Shown piece after piece: positions 1-6,202 of a DNA stretch of 12,436 bases (the first letter of the stretch is position 1; the number at the start of each line of letters is the position of its first letter). This stretch comes from an uncultured Clostridia bacterium (GTDB lineage Bacteria; Bacillota; Clostridia; Christensenellales; UBA3700), in NCBI GenBank assembly GCA_947176975.1, contig CAMWSW010000009.1, positions 1 through 12,436 on the forward strand, in the 5' to 3' direction. Under the pieces are notes generated by a model that worked only from the letters and a program-made list of their open reading frames with translations, did not search any database and was not told the DNA's origin. Made by a program: the position numbers and the translations under genes.

Positions 1-31
1 TACATGTACCGATTGCTGTTGGATACTATTT

Positions 32-91
32 ATATCAGTAAATATAAAATAATACAGACAATATCAGTAAGTCAAGTATTTTTACTGACAT
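32..91. promoter_or_regulatory. Operator-like repeats upstream of the XRE regulator
   Basis: The 10-mer ATATCAGTAA occurs twice in the same orientation (32-41 and 61-70). Its 7-base core TCAGTAA appears again inverted as TTACTGA at 82-88, giving a 7+11+7 inverted repeat (64-88). Sites like this in front of a small XRE gene are typical autorepression operators. They overlap both candidate promoters for the gene: CTGACA (85-90) with TATAGA (107-112), and TTGGAT (19-24) with TATAAA (43-48). The repeats are directly visible; their function is inferred. Confidence 0.45.
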
Positions 92-132
92 TACTAGTAT
101 TATTTATATAGAAACAGAATAGGAGTAAATAA

Positions 133-351
133 ATGATTGAAATTGATAAAATTCGAGAAAATATTCAAGATGCAATAAAAAAGAGTGGTATGACTCAAAC
201 AGAATTAGCGAAACGAGTTGGTGTTATTCAACAAACGATTGCTTGTTATCTTTCTGGTAAAGCGCTACCTGCGCTTGATACCTTTGCAAAACTTTGCGCC
301 GTACTTGACCTTGACGCCAACGAAATACTTTGCGTAGGCGAATACGAGTAA
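133..351 (+). CDS. Small XRE/Cro-CI family DNA-binding regulator
   Basis: This 72-residue protein is essentially a single helix-turn-helix domain of the XRE (HTH_3) type. The segment at residues 20-41 (MTQTELAKRVGV, then the recognition helix QQTIACYLSGKALP) has the usual pattern, followed by the TFAKLCAVLDLDANEIL helix typical of the family. There is no sensor or dimerisation domain, so it is probably a simple transcriptional repressor acting as a dimer. Translation starts at ATG 133 after AGGAG (121-125). Repeated TCAGTAA half-sites upstream suggest autoregulation. The gene converges on the TIGR04076-like gene, with 16 bp between them and no clear terminator. It is AT-rich compared with the DUF11 region. 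Which other genes it controls is not visible here. Confidence 0.85.
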   Translation: MIEIDKIRENIQDAIKKSGMTQTELAKRVGVIQQTIACYLSGKALPALDTFAKLCAVLDLDANEILCVGEYE

Positions 352-367
352 GAGTATAAATTATATT

Positions 368-712
368 TTATCTTATGGGCGTGTAATTTATCTCGGATTT
401 AATATCCGTAGCTTCAAGCTTGAATATCACGGGACGCAATCCGTCGTTGCAACTGCATATCGCAACCCCCGGTTTCTTTATCCAATCACCATAATAAAAC
501 AAATCGTTGCCTGCCCCGTGAGCAAGAGTAAATACGTACTGATATATTGCCTTCCACGCTTCGTCGCACAAACCTTCGGGTTTAGCATAATCGGCATAGA
601 ATACCTGCCCAACTTTCATCATAGGACAAGCCGTCAACCCATCTGCCCCATATTCGCTTGCAAGCTCTTTATCCAATGTGGTTTTTAATACCGTTATCTT
701 TACCTTGTTCAT
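368..712 (-). CDS. TIGR04076 family small protein
   Basis: This 114-residue protein matches, from memory, the Firmicute/archaeal family TIGR04076. Recognisable segments are KITVLKTTLDKELASEYG at the N-terminus, CPMMKVGQVFYADYAKPEGLCDEAW, FTLAHGAGND, and PGVAICSCNDGLRPVIFKLEA near the end. Family function is unknown. Conserved cysteines (C29, C49, C86, C88) could bind metal or act in redox chemistry, but that is inference. No signal peptide or membrane segment is seen, so it is probably cytoplasmic. The start at 712 is supported by AAGGAG 8 nt upstream. It has its own promoter (752-779) and appears monocistronic. Confidence 0.8.
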   Translation of the reverse strand: MNKVKITVLKTTLDKELASEYGADGLTACPMMKVGQVFYADYAKPEGLCDEAWKAIYQYVFTLAHGAGNDLFYYGDWIKKPGVAICSCNDGLRPVIFKLEATDIKSEINYTPIR

Positions 713-751
713 GCAATTAACTCCTTAAATATCGCCCATTACTTTGCTATC

Positions 752-779
752 ATTTTATCATAAAATTTTAATTTGTCAA
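752..779 (-). promoter_or_regulatory. Sigma-A-type promoter for the TIGR04076-like gene
   Basis: On the minus strand a perfect TTGACA -35 box (774-779) is followed after 16 bp by TAAAAT (752-757). This places transcription start near 745, leaving a leader of about 33 nt before ATG 712. Spacing and sequence are close to the vegetative consensus. Confidence 0.6.
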
Positions 780-838
780 GTACGCAAATTTCTGTTAGAT
801 ACTGTCTTAAAAGTTTGCAGGAAAATGCTCCTTTGCCA

Positions 839-864
839 TTTTTCATAAATATGAAAAATTTTTT
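839..864 (+). terminator. Terminator-like hairpin with no assigned upstream gene
   Basis: A 9-bp perfect inverted repeat (TTTTTCATA, 2-nt centre, TATGAAAAA; 839-858) is followed by six T residues (859-864) on the plus strand. It has the form of an intrinsic terminator, though the stem is all A/T except one G-C pair and so is weak. No plus-strand gene ends before it, and the next gene's promoter lies downstream. It may insulate that promoter or end a short unannotated RNA. The rest of the 713-936 gap holds only promoters. Confidence 0.35.
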
Positions 865-885
865 CCAAAATCTTATTTAACAATC

Positions 886-914
886 TTGACTTCTAGTCTA
901 TTGTATGCTAATAT
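886..914 (+). promoter_or_regulatory. Promoter of the glycine-rich secreted protein gene
   Basis: TTGACT (886-891), a 17-bp spacer, and TAATAT (909-914) preceded by TGC (extended -10) form a strong sigma-A promoter. The predicted start is near 921, just before the AAAAGGAG ribosome binding site (922-929), so the leader would be very short. Confidence 0.65.
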
Positions 915-936
915 TTAGAAAAAAAGGAGTATAGTT

Positions 937-1806
937 ATGCAAAAAACTTTAACTACAAAACTTGTAGCAACAACTATCGGATTAGTCCTGATAGTAACGC
1001 TGATATTCTGTATCGCCCCTGTCCAAACTGCTCATGCAGAAGAGGTCGTCTGGGAGAAAGTAGACTATGAAAATTATCTTACTTACGAAGATTATATAGG
1101 AGCAGATGCTTATTATGGAAAAATAAATGAAATGCCAAATATAAGAAAATACAATTATTTATACGTATTTATTGTAGGAGCCGGTGGAATGGGCGGAGCA
1201 TCTGCCGACGGAAAAAGTATAGGCTATGGCGGTGGCGGCGGCGCTTTTGTCGTTATTAAATTAAATATACAGAAAGCTGATAGTATTCATTTCCTATTAG
1301 GTAAAGGCGGTGGAAAATTTGAATTCAGTGAAAATGATGATTATTCTACAGGTGACGGTTGTCCCTCAGCAGTTTTAATTTCAAAAGACAGAACTTCAAC
1401 CACCCCATTTATCTTAGAAGGCGCAACTTGTGTTGGCGGCAAATTAGGAAATTCTTCTGCGCCCGGTAATGGTGGCTTTGTAGAAAACGCAGAAGATATT
1501 CCTACAAATTCTTTATCTCAAATTATTTATTCGTGCAATGGCGTTGCCGGCGGACAAGCATCGCACTCTTTAAGCGTTGATTTAGGTTTTAGGACAGAAT
1601 ATTTCATTTATCGACCGACAGGCGCAAATCCTTCCGGTAAAGGCGGTGGCGCATCCGTATACCACAGAGGCGGAGACGGCGGCGTATTATATAAGAACGG
1701 CTCTGACGGCTCAATGGGCGCAGGCGGTGGCGGCGCAGGAAAAGGCGCAACTCAAGGCGGCTACGGCGGAGACGCTTATATGGAAATATACGGTAGCAAT
1801 ATGTAG
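937..1806 (+). CDS. Secreted glycine-rich domain protein
   Basis: This 289-residue protein has a clear Sec signal peptide: a basic start (MQKTLTTK), a hydrophobic stretch at about residues 10-28, and a likely cleavage after AHA (residue 34). The mature part carries glycine-rich runs at about 81-104 (VGAGGMGG, YGGGGGAF), 122-126, and 235-279 (GAGGGGAGKG, QGGYGGDAYMEIYG). The pattern of GGGG loops between short beta strands, such as YLYVFIVGAGG and SIHFLLGKGGG, resembles the glycine-rich domains of bacterial surface and phage-tail proteins. That resemblance is from memory. There is no sortase motif, S-layer domain or second membrane segment, so the protein is probably released or loosely wall-associated. 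Three cysteines (C142, C165, C200) lie in the mature part. It starts at ATG 937, 7 nt after GGAG. The gene stands alone with its own promoter and terminator. Molecular function is unknown. Confidence 0.75.
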   Translation: MQKTLTTKLVATTIGLVLIVTLIFCIAPVQTAHAEEVVWEKVDYENYLTYEDYIGADAYYGKINEMPNIRKYNYLYVFIVGAGGMGGASADGKSIGYGGGGGAFVVIKLNIQKADSIHFLLGKGGGKFEFSENDDYSTGDGCPSAVLISKDRTSTTPFILEGATCVGGKLGNSSAPGNGGFVENAEDIPTNSLSQIIYSCNGVAGGQASHSLSVDLGFRTEYFIYRPTGANPSGKGGGASVYHRGGDGGVLYKNGSDGSMGAGGGGAGKGATQGGYGGDAYMEIYGSNM

Positions 1807-1830
1807 CAAAAATTTTAATACGAACTACAA

Positions 1831-1859
1831 AAAAAGAGAAGCGATACGCTTCTCTTTTT
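1831..1859. terminator. Bidirectional intrinsic terminator
   Basis: A perfect 13-bp inverted repeat with a 3-nt loop (AAAAAGAGAAGCG, ATA, CGCTTCTCTTTTT) lies between the convergent glycine-rich gene and the alcohol dehydrogenase pseudogene. The A-run and T-run at the ends give a U-tract in both directions, so it can stop both transcripts. Confidence 0.9.
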
Positions 1860-1877
1860 GTCTGCCGTCAAAGACGA

Positions 1878-3268
1878 TTAAAAACTTTGCTCTAAGATTT
1901 GACGTATCTCTTTCTTGTCGAGTACTTTATATCCCCCGTCCATTATGAGCGTGCCATCTACGATATCGTCAAGCATATCTTTGGTTGCGCCAAGGTCGGT
2001 GAGATTCATCACAAGTCCCAACTTGCGCATCCACTTCTCCATTGCTTCCAAGCCCTCGATAGCAACTTGCTTTTGGCTCTTGCCATCGGGATTTACTCCC
2101 CACACGCCTACTGCATAGCGCGCAAATTTTGCCGTGCCGTAAGGCAAGATATATCTGTAATAAGGCATACTTACCGCCGCCAAGGTCATGCCGTGAGTTG
2201 CGTCGGTGACTGCGCCGACAGCCTGTCCGAGCATATGCACCATCCAATCGGTACTCTTGCCTTGCGCCACCAAAGTGTTGAGCGCCCAAGTAGCTTTTGG
2301 CTCTTGCCATCGGGATTTACTCCCCACACGCCTACTGCATAGCGCGCAAATTTTGCCGTGCCGTAAGGCAAGATATATCTGTAATAAGGCATACTTACCG
2401 CCGCCAAGGTCATGCCGTGAGTTGCGTCGGTGACTGCGCCGACAGCCTGTCCGAGCATATGCACCATCCAATCGGTACTCTTGCCTTGCGCCACCAAAGT
2501 GTTGAGCGCCCAAGTAGCCGTCCACATAATGTTGCTTCTTGCCTCGTAATCAAGAGGATTTTGCACAGCTATATCCGCACTGTGGATAAGCGAACGCAAA
2601 AGACCTTCCATAATATAGTCGCTGGTGTTGTCGTCCTCGCCCGAGAAATACTGCTCGAGAATATGCGACATAATATCGTATATGCCCGACGTCATTTGAT
2701 ACTTGGGCAACGTAAAGGTATACTCGGGATTGAGTATGGAAAACTTGGGGAAAACTTCGTCGCCGAATACGTGACCTATCTTGAGTTTTTGCGCGTGGTT
2801 GGTGATGACGCTGCCGCCGTTCATCTCACTGCCCGTACCTACCATAGTCAATACGCAACCTACTGGGATGATATCGCAAGTTACGTCCTCAAAGCGGATA
2901 TAATACTTATCCCATGCGTCTTCGCCGCAATTTACCGATACAGACACCGCCTTTGCGTAATCGCACACCGAGCCGCCGCCGACGGCAAGTATCAAATCAG
3001 CCTTTGCCTTTTTTGCTCTCTCGATACCCTCGTTGAGCTTGTCGGAAGTCGGGTTGGGCATAACTCCTCCGTCCTCGAAAATCTCTTTGCCATTATCTTT
3101 CAAAATCTTGACAACTTTGTCGTATATACCGTTTTTCTTAATAGACCCTCCGCCGTATACAAGCAAAACGTTCTTGCCGTACTTGGGTAATTCTTGGTTG
3201 AGTCCGTCCAAAGCGTCCTTACCGAAATAGAGTCTCGTGGGATTGCAATAAGTGAAATTTCCTAACAT
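1878..3268 (-). pseudogene. Iron-containing alcohol dehydrogenase (BdhA/YqhD-like), frame broken by a 224-bp tandem duplication
   Basis: The encoded enzyme belongs to the iron-dependent (group III) alcohol dehydrogenases, closest in style to clostridial NAD(P)H-dependent butanol dehydrogenase and YqhD, which reduce aldehydes to alcohols. Visible features are the nucleotide-binding YGGGSIKKNG (38-47) and GGGSVCDYAK (97-106), MVGTGSEMNGGSVIT (142-156), and four metal ligands at the YqhD spacing: D198, H202, H270, H284. A direct duplication (2071-2294 repeated at 2295-2518) adds 224 bp, not a multiple of three. From ATG 3268 the reading frame is normal to residue 325, then runs 35 residues out of frame to a stop at 2186 (360 residues). 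The correct C-terminal 63 residues (QVAIEG to EQSF) continue in another frame to 1878. Without one copy the gene encodes 388 residues, the normal family length. AAAGGAG lies 7 nt before the start, and the promoter is a perfect consensus. The truncated product keeps the metal ligands but lacks the C-terminal helices, so it is probably inactive. The duplication could be a real recent mutation or an assembly error. Confidence 0.9.
2069..2518. repeat. Perfect 224-bp tandem direct repeat inside the alcohol dehydrogenase gene
   Basis: Copy 1 (2071-2294) and copy 2 (2295-2518) are identical at every base. The dinucleotide GC is present before each copy and at the end (2069-2070, 2293-2294, 2517-2518), giving 226 matching bases at an offset of 224. 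This is the footprint of a duplication at 2-bp microhomology. Each copy encodes the segment with the metal ligands H270 and H284. The lack of any divergence means it is very recent, or artefactual. Confidence 0.97.
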
Positions 3269-3296
3269 AAATCTGCTCCTTTATTTTTATACAATT

Positions 3297-3325
3297 ATTA
3301 TATTGCAATATTTTGAGTATGTCAA
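3297..3325 (-). promoter_or_regulatory. Perfect sigma-A consensus promoter of the alcohol dehydrogenase gene, with a central palindrome
   Basis: On the minus strand TTGACA (3320-3325) and TATAAT (3297-3302) are separated by exactly 17 bp. The spacer contains a perfect 12-bp palindrome, ATATTGCAATAT (3300-3311), which overlaps the -10 box and could be an operator. It does not resemble the Rex consensus. The start would be near 3290, about 22 nt before ATG 3268. Confidence 0.75.
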
Positions 3326-3339
3326 TCCATAAATCTTTA

Positions 3340-3366
3340 ACTTATTGTCAAGTACCGTCATATAAT
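3340..3366 (+). promoter_or_regulatory. Candidate promoter of the DUF11 operon
   Basis: TATAAT (3361-3366) has only a poor sigma-A partner, TTTAAC (3336-3341), 19 bp away. The same bases also read as CATATAAT (3359-3366), with AAC (3339-3341) 17 bp upstream. This is similar to the loose mother-cell sigma-K/sigma-E pattern (AC, about 16-17 bp, CATAnnnT). The two readings cannot be separated from sequence alone. A leader of roughly 50 nt precedes AAGGAG (3415-3420). Confidence 0.35.
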
Positions 3367-3426
3367 GGCAGTGAAAGACATACTTAATCACATTTGCTAC
3401 ATATTCAAATTTATAAGGAGATTGAT

Positions 3427-5130
3427 ATGCCTTTCATTCAAAGATATTCCGACGTCAAAAAAGGCGGAATTATATTTACGGGCAACACGCTTGGATTGAG
3501 CAAAGCTGCCAATCAAAACGCCCCGGGCACGGAAGGTTCGATAGGCGCGTTTACAAGCCTCAACACGGCTTTGCAAGTGGGAACTTTCCCTGCGGGAACT
3601 ACTCTTGATTACACGCAAAACGGCTCTCGGGCAGTCCTCAATTTGCCTGCTGGCGCAACCGTGTTGTACGCCGAACTCGTATGGGGCGGACTCTTCCGTT
3701 CTTCAGCCAACAATATTTCCGCGCTCATCAACAACAACGTAACTTTCAATACGCCTCTCGGCGCTTTTTCAATAGCGCCCGACCCTGCCACGTCTCAGAC
3801 TTTCAATATACCTGCCGACAATATCACGGTAGGATTCTACGTGCGCAGCGCAAACGTAACCACGCAAGTGCAAGCCGCGCTTGGCGGAACGTATTCCGTA
3901 CAAGGCGTCCCCGCCTTGATAGAGGCAATCGACGACAGAACTGCCGACACCAATCACGCAGGTTGGACACTTGCCGTCGCATACGAGGACGCAACGCAGA
4001 CTTTGCGAAACCTCACGATTTACAGCGGCGGAGCCGTGGTATCCCCCAACACGGGAAGCACGACGATTACTATATCCAACTTCCTCACGCCCGAAGTCTT
4101 GCCTATCACAGGAAAAATCTTCGTGTCGGCGCAAGAGGGCGACGCCGTACTCACGGGAGACAGGATGCAATTCGGTCAAAGCGTAGCAACGCTCCAAGAC
4201 CTCTCGGGTCCCAATAATCCCGCAGACAACTTCTTTGCATCGCAAATCAACAACCAAAACGGCACTCTCGACACGACGGGTACTTTCGGTACGCGTAACG
4301 CCAACGCCGCAGCGGGTACGAATATTTCCGCAGGTCGTCAAGGCTGGGATATTACCGCCGTCGACGTATCAAATCAATTGGCGGCAAGCGAAAGCAGCGC
4401 GGTCATCAGATTCACCAGCGACGGAGACTTATACGTCCCCAACGCGCTTGCTTTGCAAATCGACAGCAAGGGCGCCAACCTCACCGTGACGAAATCGGCG
4501 GACAAAACTTACGCCGAAGTGGGAGATGAAATCACCTATACCCTTGCTATTCAAAACACGGGTACGGTAGACGCGACGGGCGCGACAGTCAACGATATGC
4601 TTCCGCCAGAGACTACTCTCGTGCCTAACTCCGTGACCGTCGACGGCGTAGCGTACGCGGGAGCATTGCCCGTCGTCATACCCACGATTGCGCCCAACCA
4701 AACGGTAACGGTATCTTTCAAAGTCACCGTGGGCGCTCTGCCTGCCGTCAACCCAATATTCAACATCGCAAGAGTTGATTATGAGTTCTTCCCGTTTGCG
4801 GGATACTCGGCGACGAGTTTTTCCAACTCCAATCCCGTAGCCGTATATATTATTGCCACGCAGATGAGCATCGTCAAGAGCGTCGATAAGGCTTTTGCCA
4901 TCAAAGGCGATATCATCAACTACACTTCGGTAATCACGAATACGGGAAGCGTACCCGTGACCGACGTGATCTTCAAAGACGCAATACCCGCAGGTACTAC
5001 CTTTGTGGCTGGCTCTGTGACCATTGACGGAGTGAGCTACCCCGCATACAATCCCGAGACGGGATTCTTCGTGGCGAACCTGACGCCGCAAGCAAGCGCA
5101 AGCGTAAGCTTTCAGGTACAAATAAATTAA
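3427..5130 (+). CDS. Large DUF11 repeat protein, first gene of a three-gene operon
   Basis: This 567-residue protein has two regions. Residues 1-350 form a beta-rich domain with the motifs GNTLGLSKAAN, GSIGAFTSLNTALQVGTFP and VLYAELVWGGLF; from memory these occur at the start of many Firmicute DUF11 proteins. Residues about 352-440 and 480-567 are two DUF11 (TIGR01451-type) Ig-like modules, each with VTKSADK or VKSVDK, then YT..I.NTG, LPP/IPAGTT, V.GSV.VDG and VSF.V. A linker (NIARVDYEF to SNSNPV, from residue 446) joins them. The start at ATG 3427 is chosen over an in-frame ATG at 3394 because AAGGAG sits 6 nt before it. No signal peptide, membrane segment or sortase motif is seen, so export is unexplained; deposition on a spore surface is one possibility. 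Cysteine is absent. The next gene starts 12 bp after the TAA and in the same frame. The role is probably structural. Confidence 0.85.
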   Translation: MPFIQRYSDVKKGGIIFTGNTLGLSKAANQNAPGTEGSIGAFTSLNTALQVGTFPAGTTLDYTQNGSRAVLNLPAGATVLYAELVWGGLFRSSANNISALINNNVTFNTPLGAFSIAPDPATSQTFNIPADNITVGFYVRSANVTTQVQAALGGTYSVQGVPALIEAIDDRTADTNHAGWTLAVAYEDATQTLRNLTIYSGGAVVSPNTGSTTITISNFLTPEVLPITGKIFVSAQEGDAVLTGDRMQFGQSVATLQDLSGPNNPADNFFASQINNQNGTLDTTGTFGTRNANAAAGTNISAGRQGWDITAVDVSNQLAASESSAVIRFTSDGDLYVPNALALQIDSKGANLTVTKSADKTYAEVGDEITYTLAIQNTGTVDATGATVNDMLPPETTLVPNSVTVDGVAYAGALPVVIPTIAPNQTVTVSFKVTVGALPAVNPIFNIARVDYEFFPFAGYSATSFSNSNPVAVYIIATQMSIVKSVDKAFAIKGDIINYTSVITNTGSVPVTDVIFKDAIPAGTTFVAGSVTIDGVSYPAYNPETGFFVANLTPQASASVSFQVQIN

Positions 5131-5142
5131 GGAGAAAAACAA

Positions 5143-5919
5143 ATGATAATACCCAACCAATCCAATATTGCCTTCAACTACGTACTTCCCGACGGACAGA
5201 CGCTGGCGGCAAACCTCGACAGCAATATCGTAAATACCGAAGTACTGACCTACTCCGTTCCTAAAGTAAAAAGCGGCGACAAGATATTCATGCAAGAGGG
5301 CGAAACTTCTGTCCATACCGTCGTAATTACCAACAATTCTCAGACCGAACTTTTCAATCTCTTCTTCAAAGACACGATGTCGGACGGCGCAACCTACGTC
5401 GCAGGAAGCGTGAAAGTCAATGGCGTGGCTCAACCCACTTACGACCCAATTGCGGGATTTGCATTGCCCAACCTTGCCGTAGGTCAAGCAGTGACCGTGG
5501 AATATACGATTCAGGCTAACAACCCTATGACGCAGTCTACCGTAACGGACTTCGGTACGCTCAATTACTCCGTCGACGACGGAACTACGAGAGCCGTCCA
5601 AAACTTCTCTGAAGATACCAATACCGTGACCGTGCAAATTATATCCAACAGAATTACCAACGTCAAGAGCGTGGATAAGGCTTTTGCAGTCAAGGGCGAC
5701 AACTTGCACTACACGTCGGTAATTACCAATACAGGTACGCTCAACAAGACCGACCTCGTCTTCACCGACCCGATACCTGCGGGAACCACCTTCGTTGCAG
5801 GCAGCGTAAAGGTCAACGGCGCGGCTCAACCCACCTACGACCCGCAAGCGGGATTTGACTTGCCCGACCTTGCGCCGTCCGAAGCGGTAACGGTAGAATT
5901 CGACGTGACGGTAAACTGA
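5143..5919 (+). CDS. Two-module DUF11 protein
   Basis: This 258-residue protein opens with a linker-like strand (NQSNIAFNYVLPDGQT to SNIVNTEVL, residues 5-35). DUF11 module 1 follows (about 41-127), then a second linker (LNYSVDDG to TNTVTV) and module 2 (about 171-258). Module 2 closely matches the last module of the upstream protein: both contain VKSVDKAFA, the tyrosine-led YTSVITNTG, and IPAGTTFVAGSV. Their DNA is also similar (AAGAGCGTSGATAAGGCTT near 4877 and 5663), indicating duplication. The ribosome binding site TAAGGAG overlaps the stop codon of the preceding gene, so translation is probably coupled. Like its neighbour it has no signal peptide and no cysteine. It is likely a structural partner of the other two operon products; no enzymatic motif is present. 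Confidence 0.85.
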   Translation: MIIPNQSNIAFNYVLPDGQTLAANLDSNIVNTEVLTYSVPKVKSGDKIFMQEGETSVHTVVITNNSQTELFNLFFKDTMSDGATYVAGSVKVNGVAQPTYDPIAGFALPNLAVGQAVTVEYTIQANNPMTQSTVTDFGTLNYSVDDGTTRAVQNFSEDTNTVTVQIISNRITNVKSVDKAFAVKGDNLHYTSVITNTGTLNKTDLVFTDPIPAGTTFVAGSVKVNGAAQPTYDPQAGFDLPDLAPSEAVTVEFDVTVN

Positions 5920-5933
5920 CGGGAGGTGACTGT

Positions 5934-6143
5934 ATGGCTACGATAATCAACTTATCCAACGTGACGGATAATTCGGGAGAAACCCCAATAATCACTTATA
6001 GCAACCCCGTGACAACTTTGGTCGATCCGCCGACTGCGCCGCCATTTATCCCGAGAATGGCTCCCTGCCCGTCTTGTCCTTGCTCTCAAAACTCTTGCGG
6101 ATGTAATTGCGGCTGTGGATGCAACCACTGTTGCAACAACTGA
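5934..6143 (+). CDS. 69-residue protein with a DUF11-linker-like N-terminus and a ten-cysteine tail
   Basis: Residues 1-32 (INLSNVTDNSGE, then TYSNPVTTLVDPP) look like the strands that link DUF11 modules in the two upstream genes. A proline-rich hinge (PPTAPPFIPR) follows. The final 25 residues contain ten cysteines (45, 48, 50, 55, 57, 59, 61, 63, 66, 67) mixed with glycine and asparagine. The GGGAGGTGA ribosome binding site (5921-5929) is near perfect and lies 14 bp or less from the upstream stop, so it is the third gene of the operon. The tail could form disulfide cross-links, bind metals or anchor the assembly to a cysteine-rich layer such as a spore coat; all of these are inference. No signal peptide is seen. 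I do not recognise a named family. Confidence 0.8.
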   Translation: MATIINLSNVTDNSGETPIITYSNPVTTLVDPPTAPPFIPRMAPCPSCPCSQNSCGCNCGCGCNHCCNN

Positions 6144-6168
6144 AATATTGTTAAGACCGACTAAAAAT

Positions 6169-6198
6169 ACGACGGCGGACTTAAAAGTCTGCCGTCGT
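6169..6198. terminator. Intrinsic terminator shared by the DUF11 operon and the ACGX/sirtuin operon
   Basis: A 14-bp stem with one G-U pair (ACGACGGCGGACTT paired with AAGTCTGCCGTCGT) lies between the convergent operons. On the minus strand it is followed by TATTTTTAG, a usable U-tract, so it mainly ends the 10218-6203 operon. In the plus direction the T-run is weak. Confidence 0.8.
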
Positions 6199-6202
6199 CT
6201 GC

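Noticed and set aside
1646..1948. A 100-codon plus-strand frame overlapping the end of the glycine-rich gene
   Set aside because: It overlaps the glycine-rich gene in another frame and runs through the terminator. It has no ribosome binding site or domain.
2069..2518. The 224-bp repeat considered as an insertion element or attachment-site duplication
   Set aside because: Both copies are dehydrogenase coding sequence, directly abutting, with no mobile gene or terminal inverted repeats between them.
1878..2525. The C-terminal dehydrogenase frame (215 codons) as a separate gene
   Set aside because: Its first part is the duplicated segment read in the wrong frame. It has no ribosome binding site, so it is only the displaced tail of the pseudogene.
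2297..3190. A 297-codon open frame on the plus strand opposite the alcohol dehydrogenase
   Set aside because: It is a shadow of the dehydrogenase reading frame. It has no ribosome binding site and no recognisable domain.
4429..5847. A 472-codon open frame on the minus strand across the DUF11 genes
   Set aside because: It is antisense to two clear DUF11 genes with repeat modules and ribosome binding sites. Its translation (rich in Arg, Val, Gly, Tyr, His) has no family features, and it mirrors the codon bias and repeats of the plus strand.
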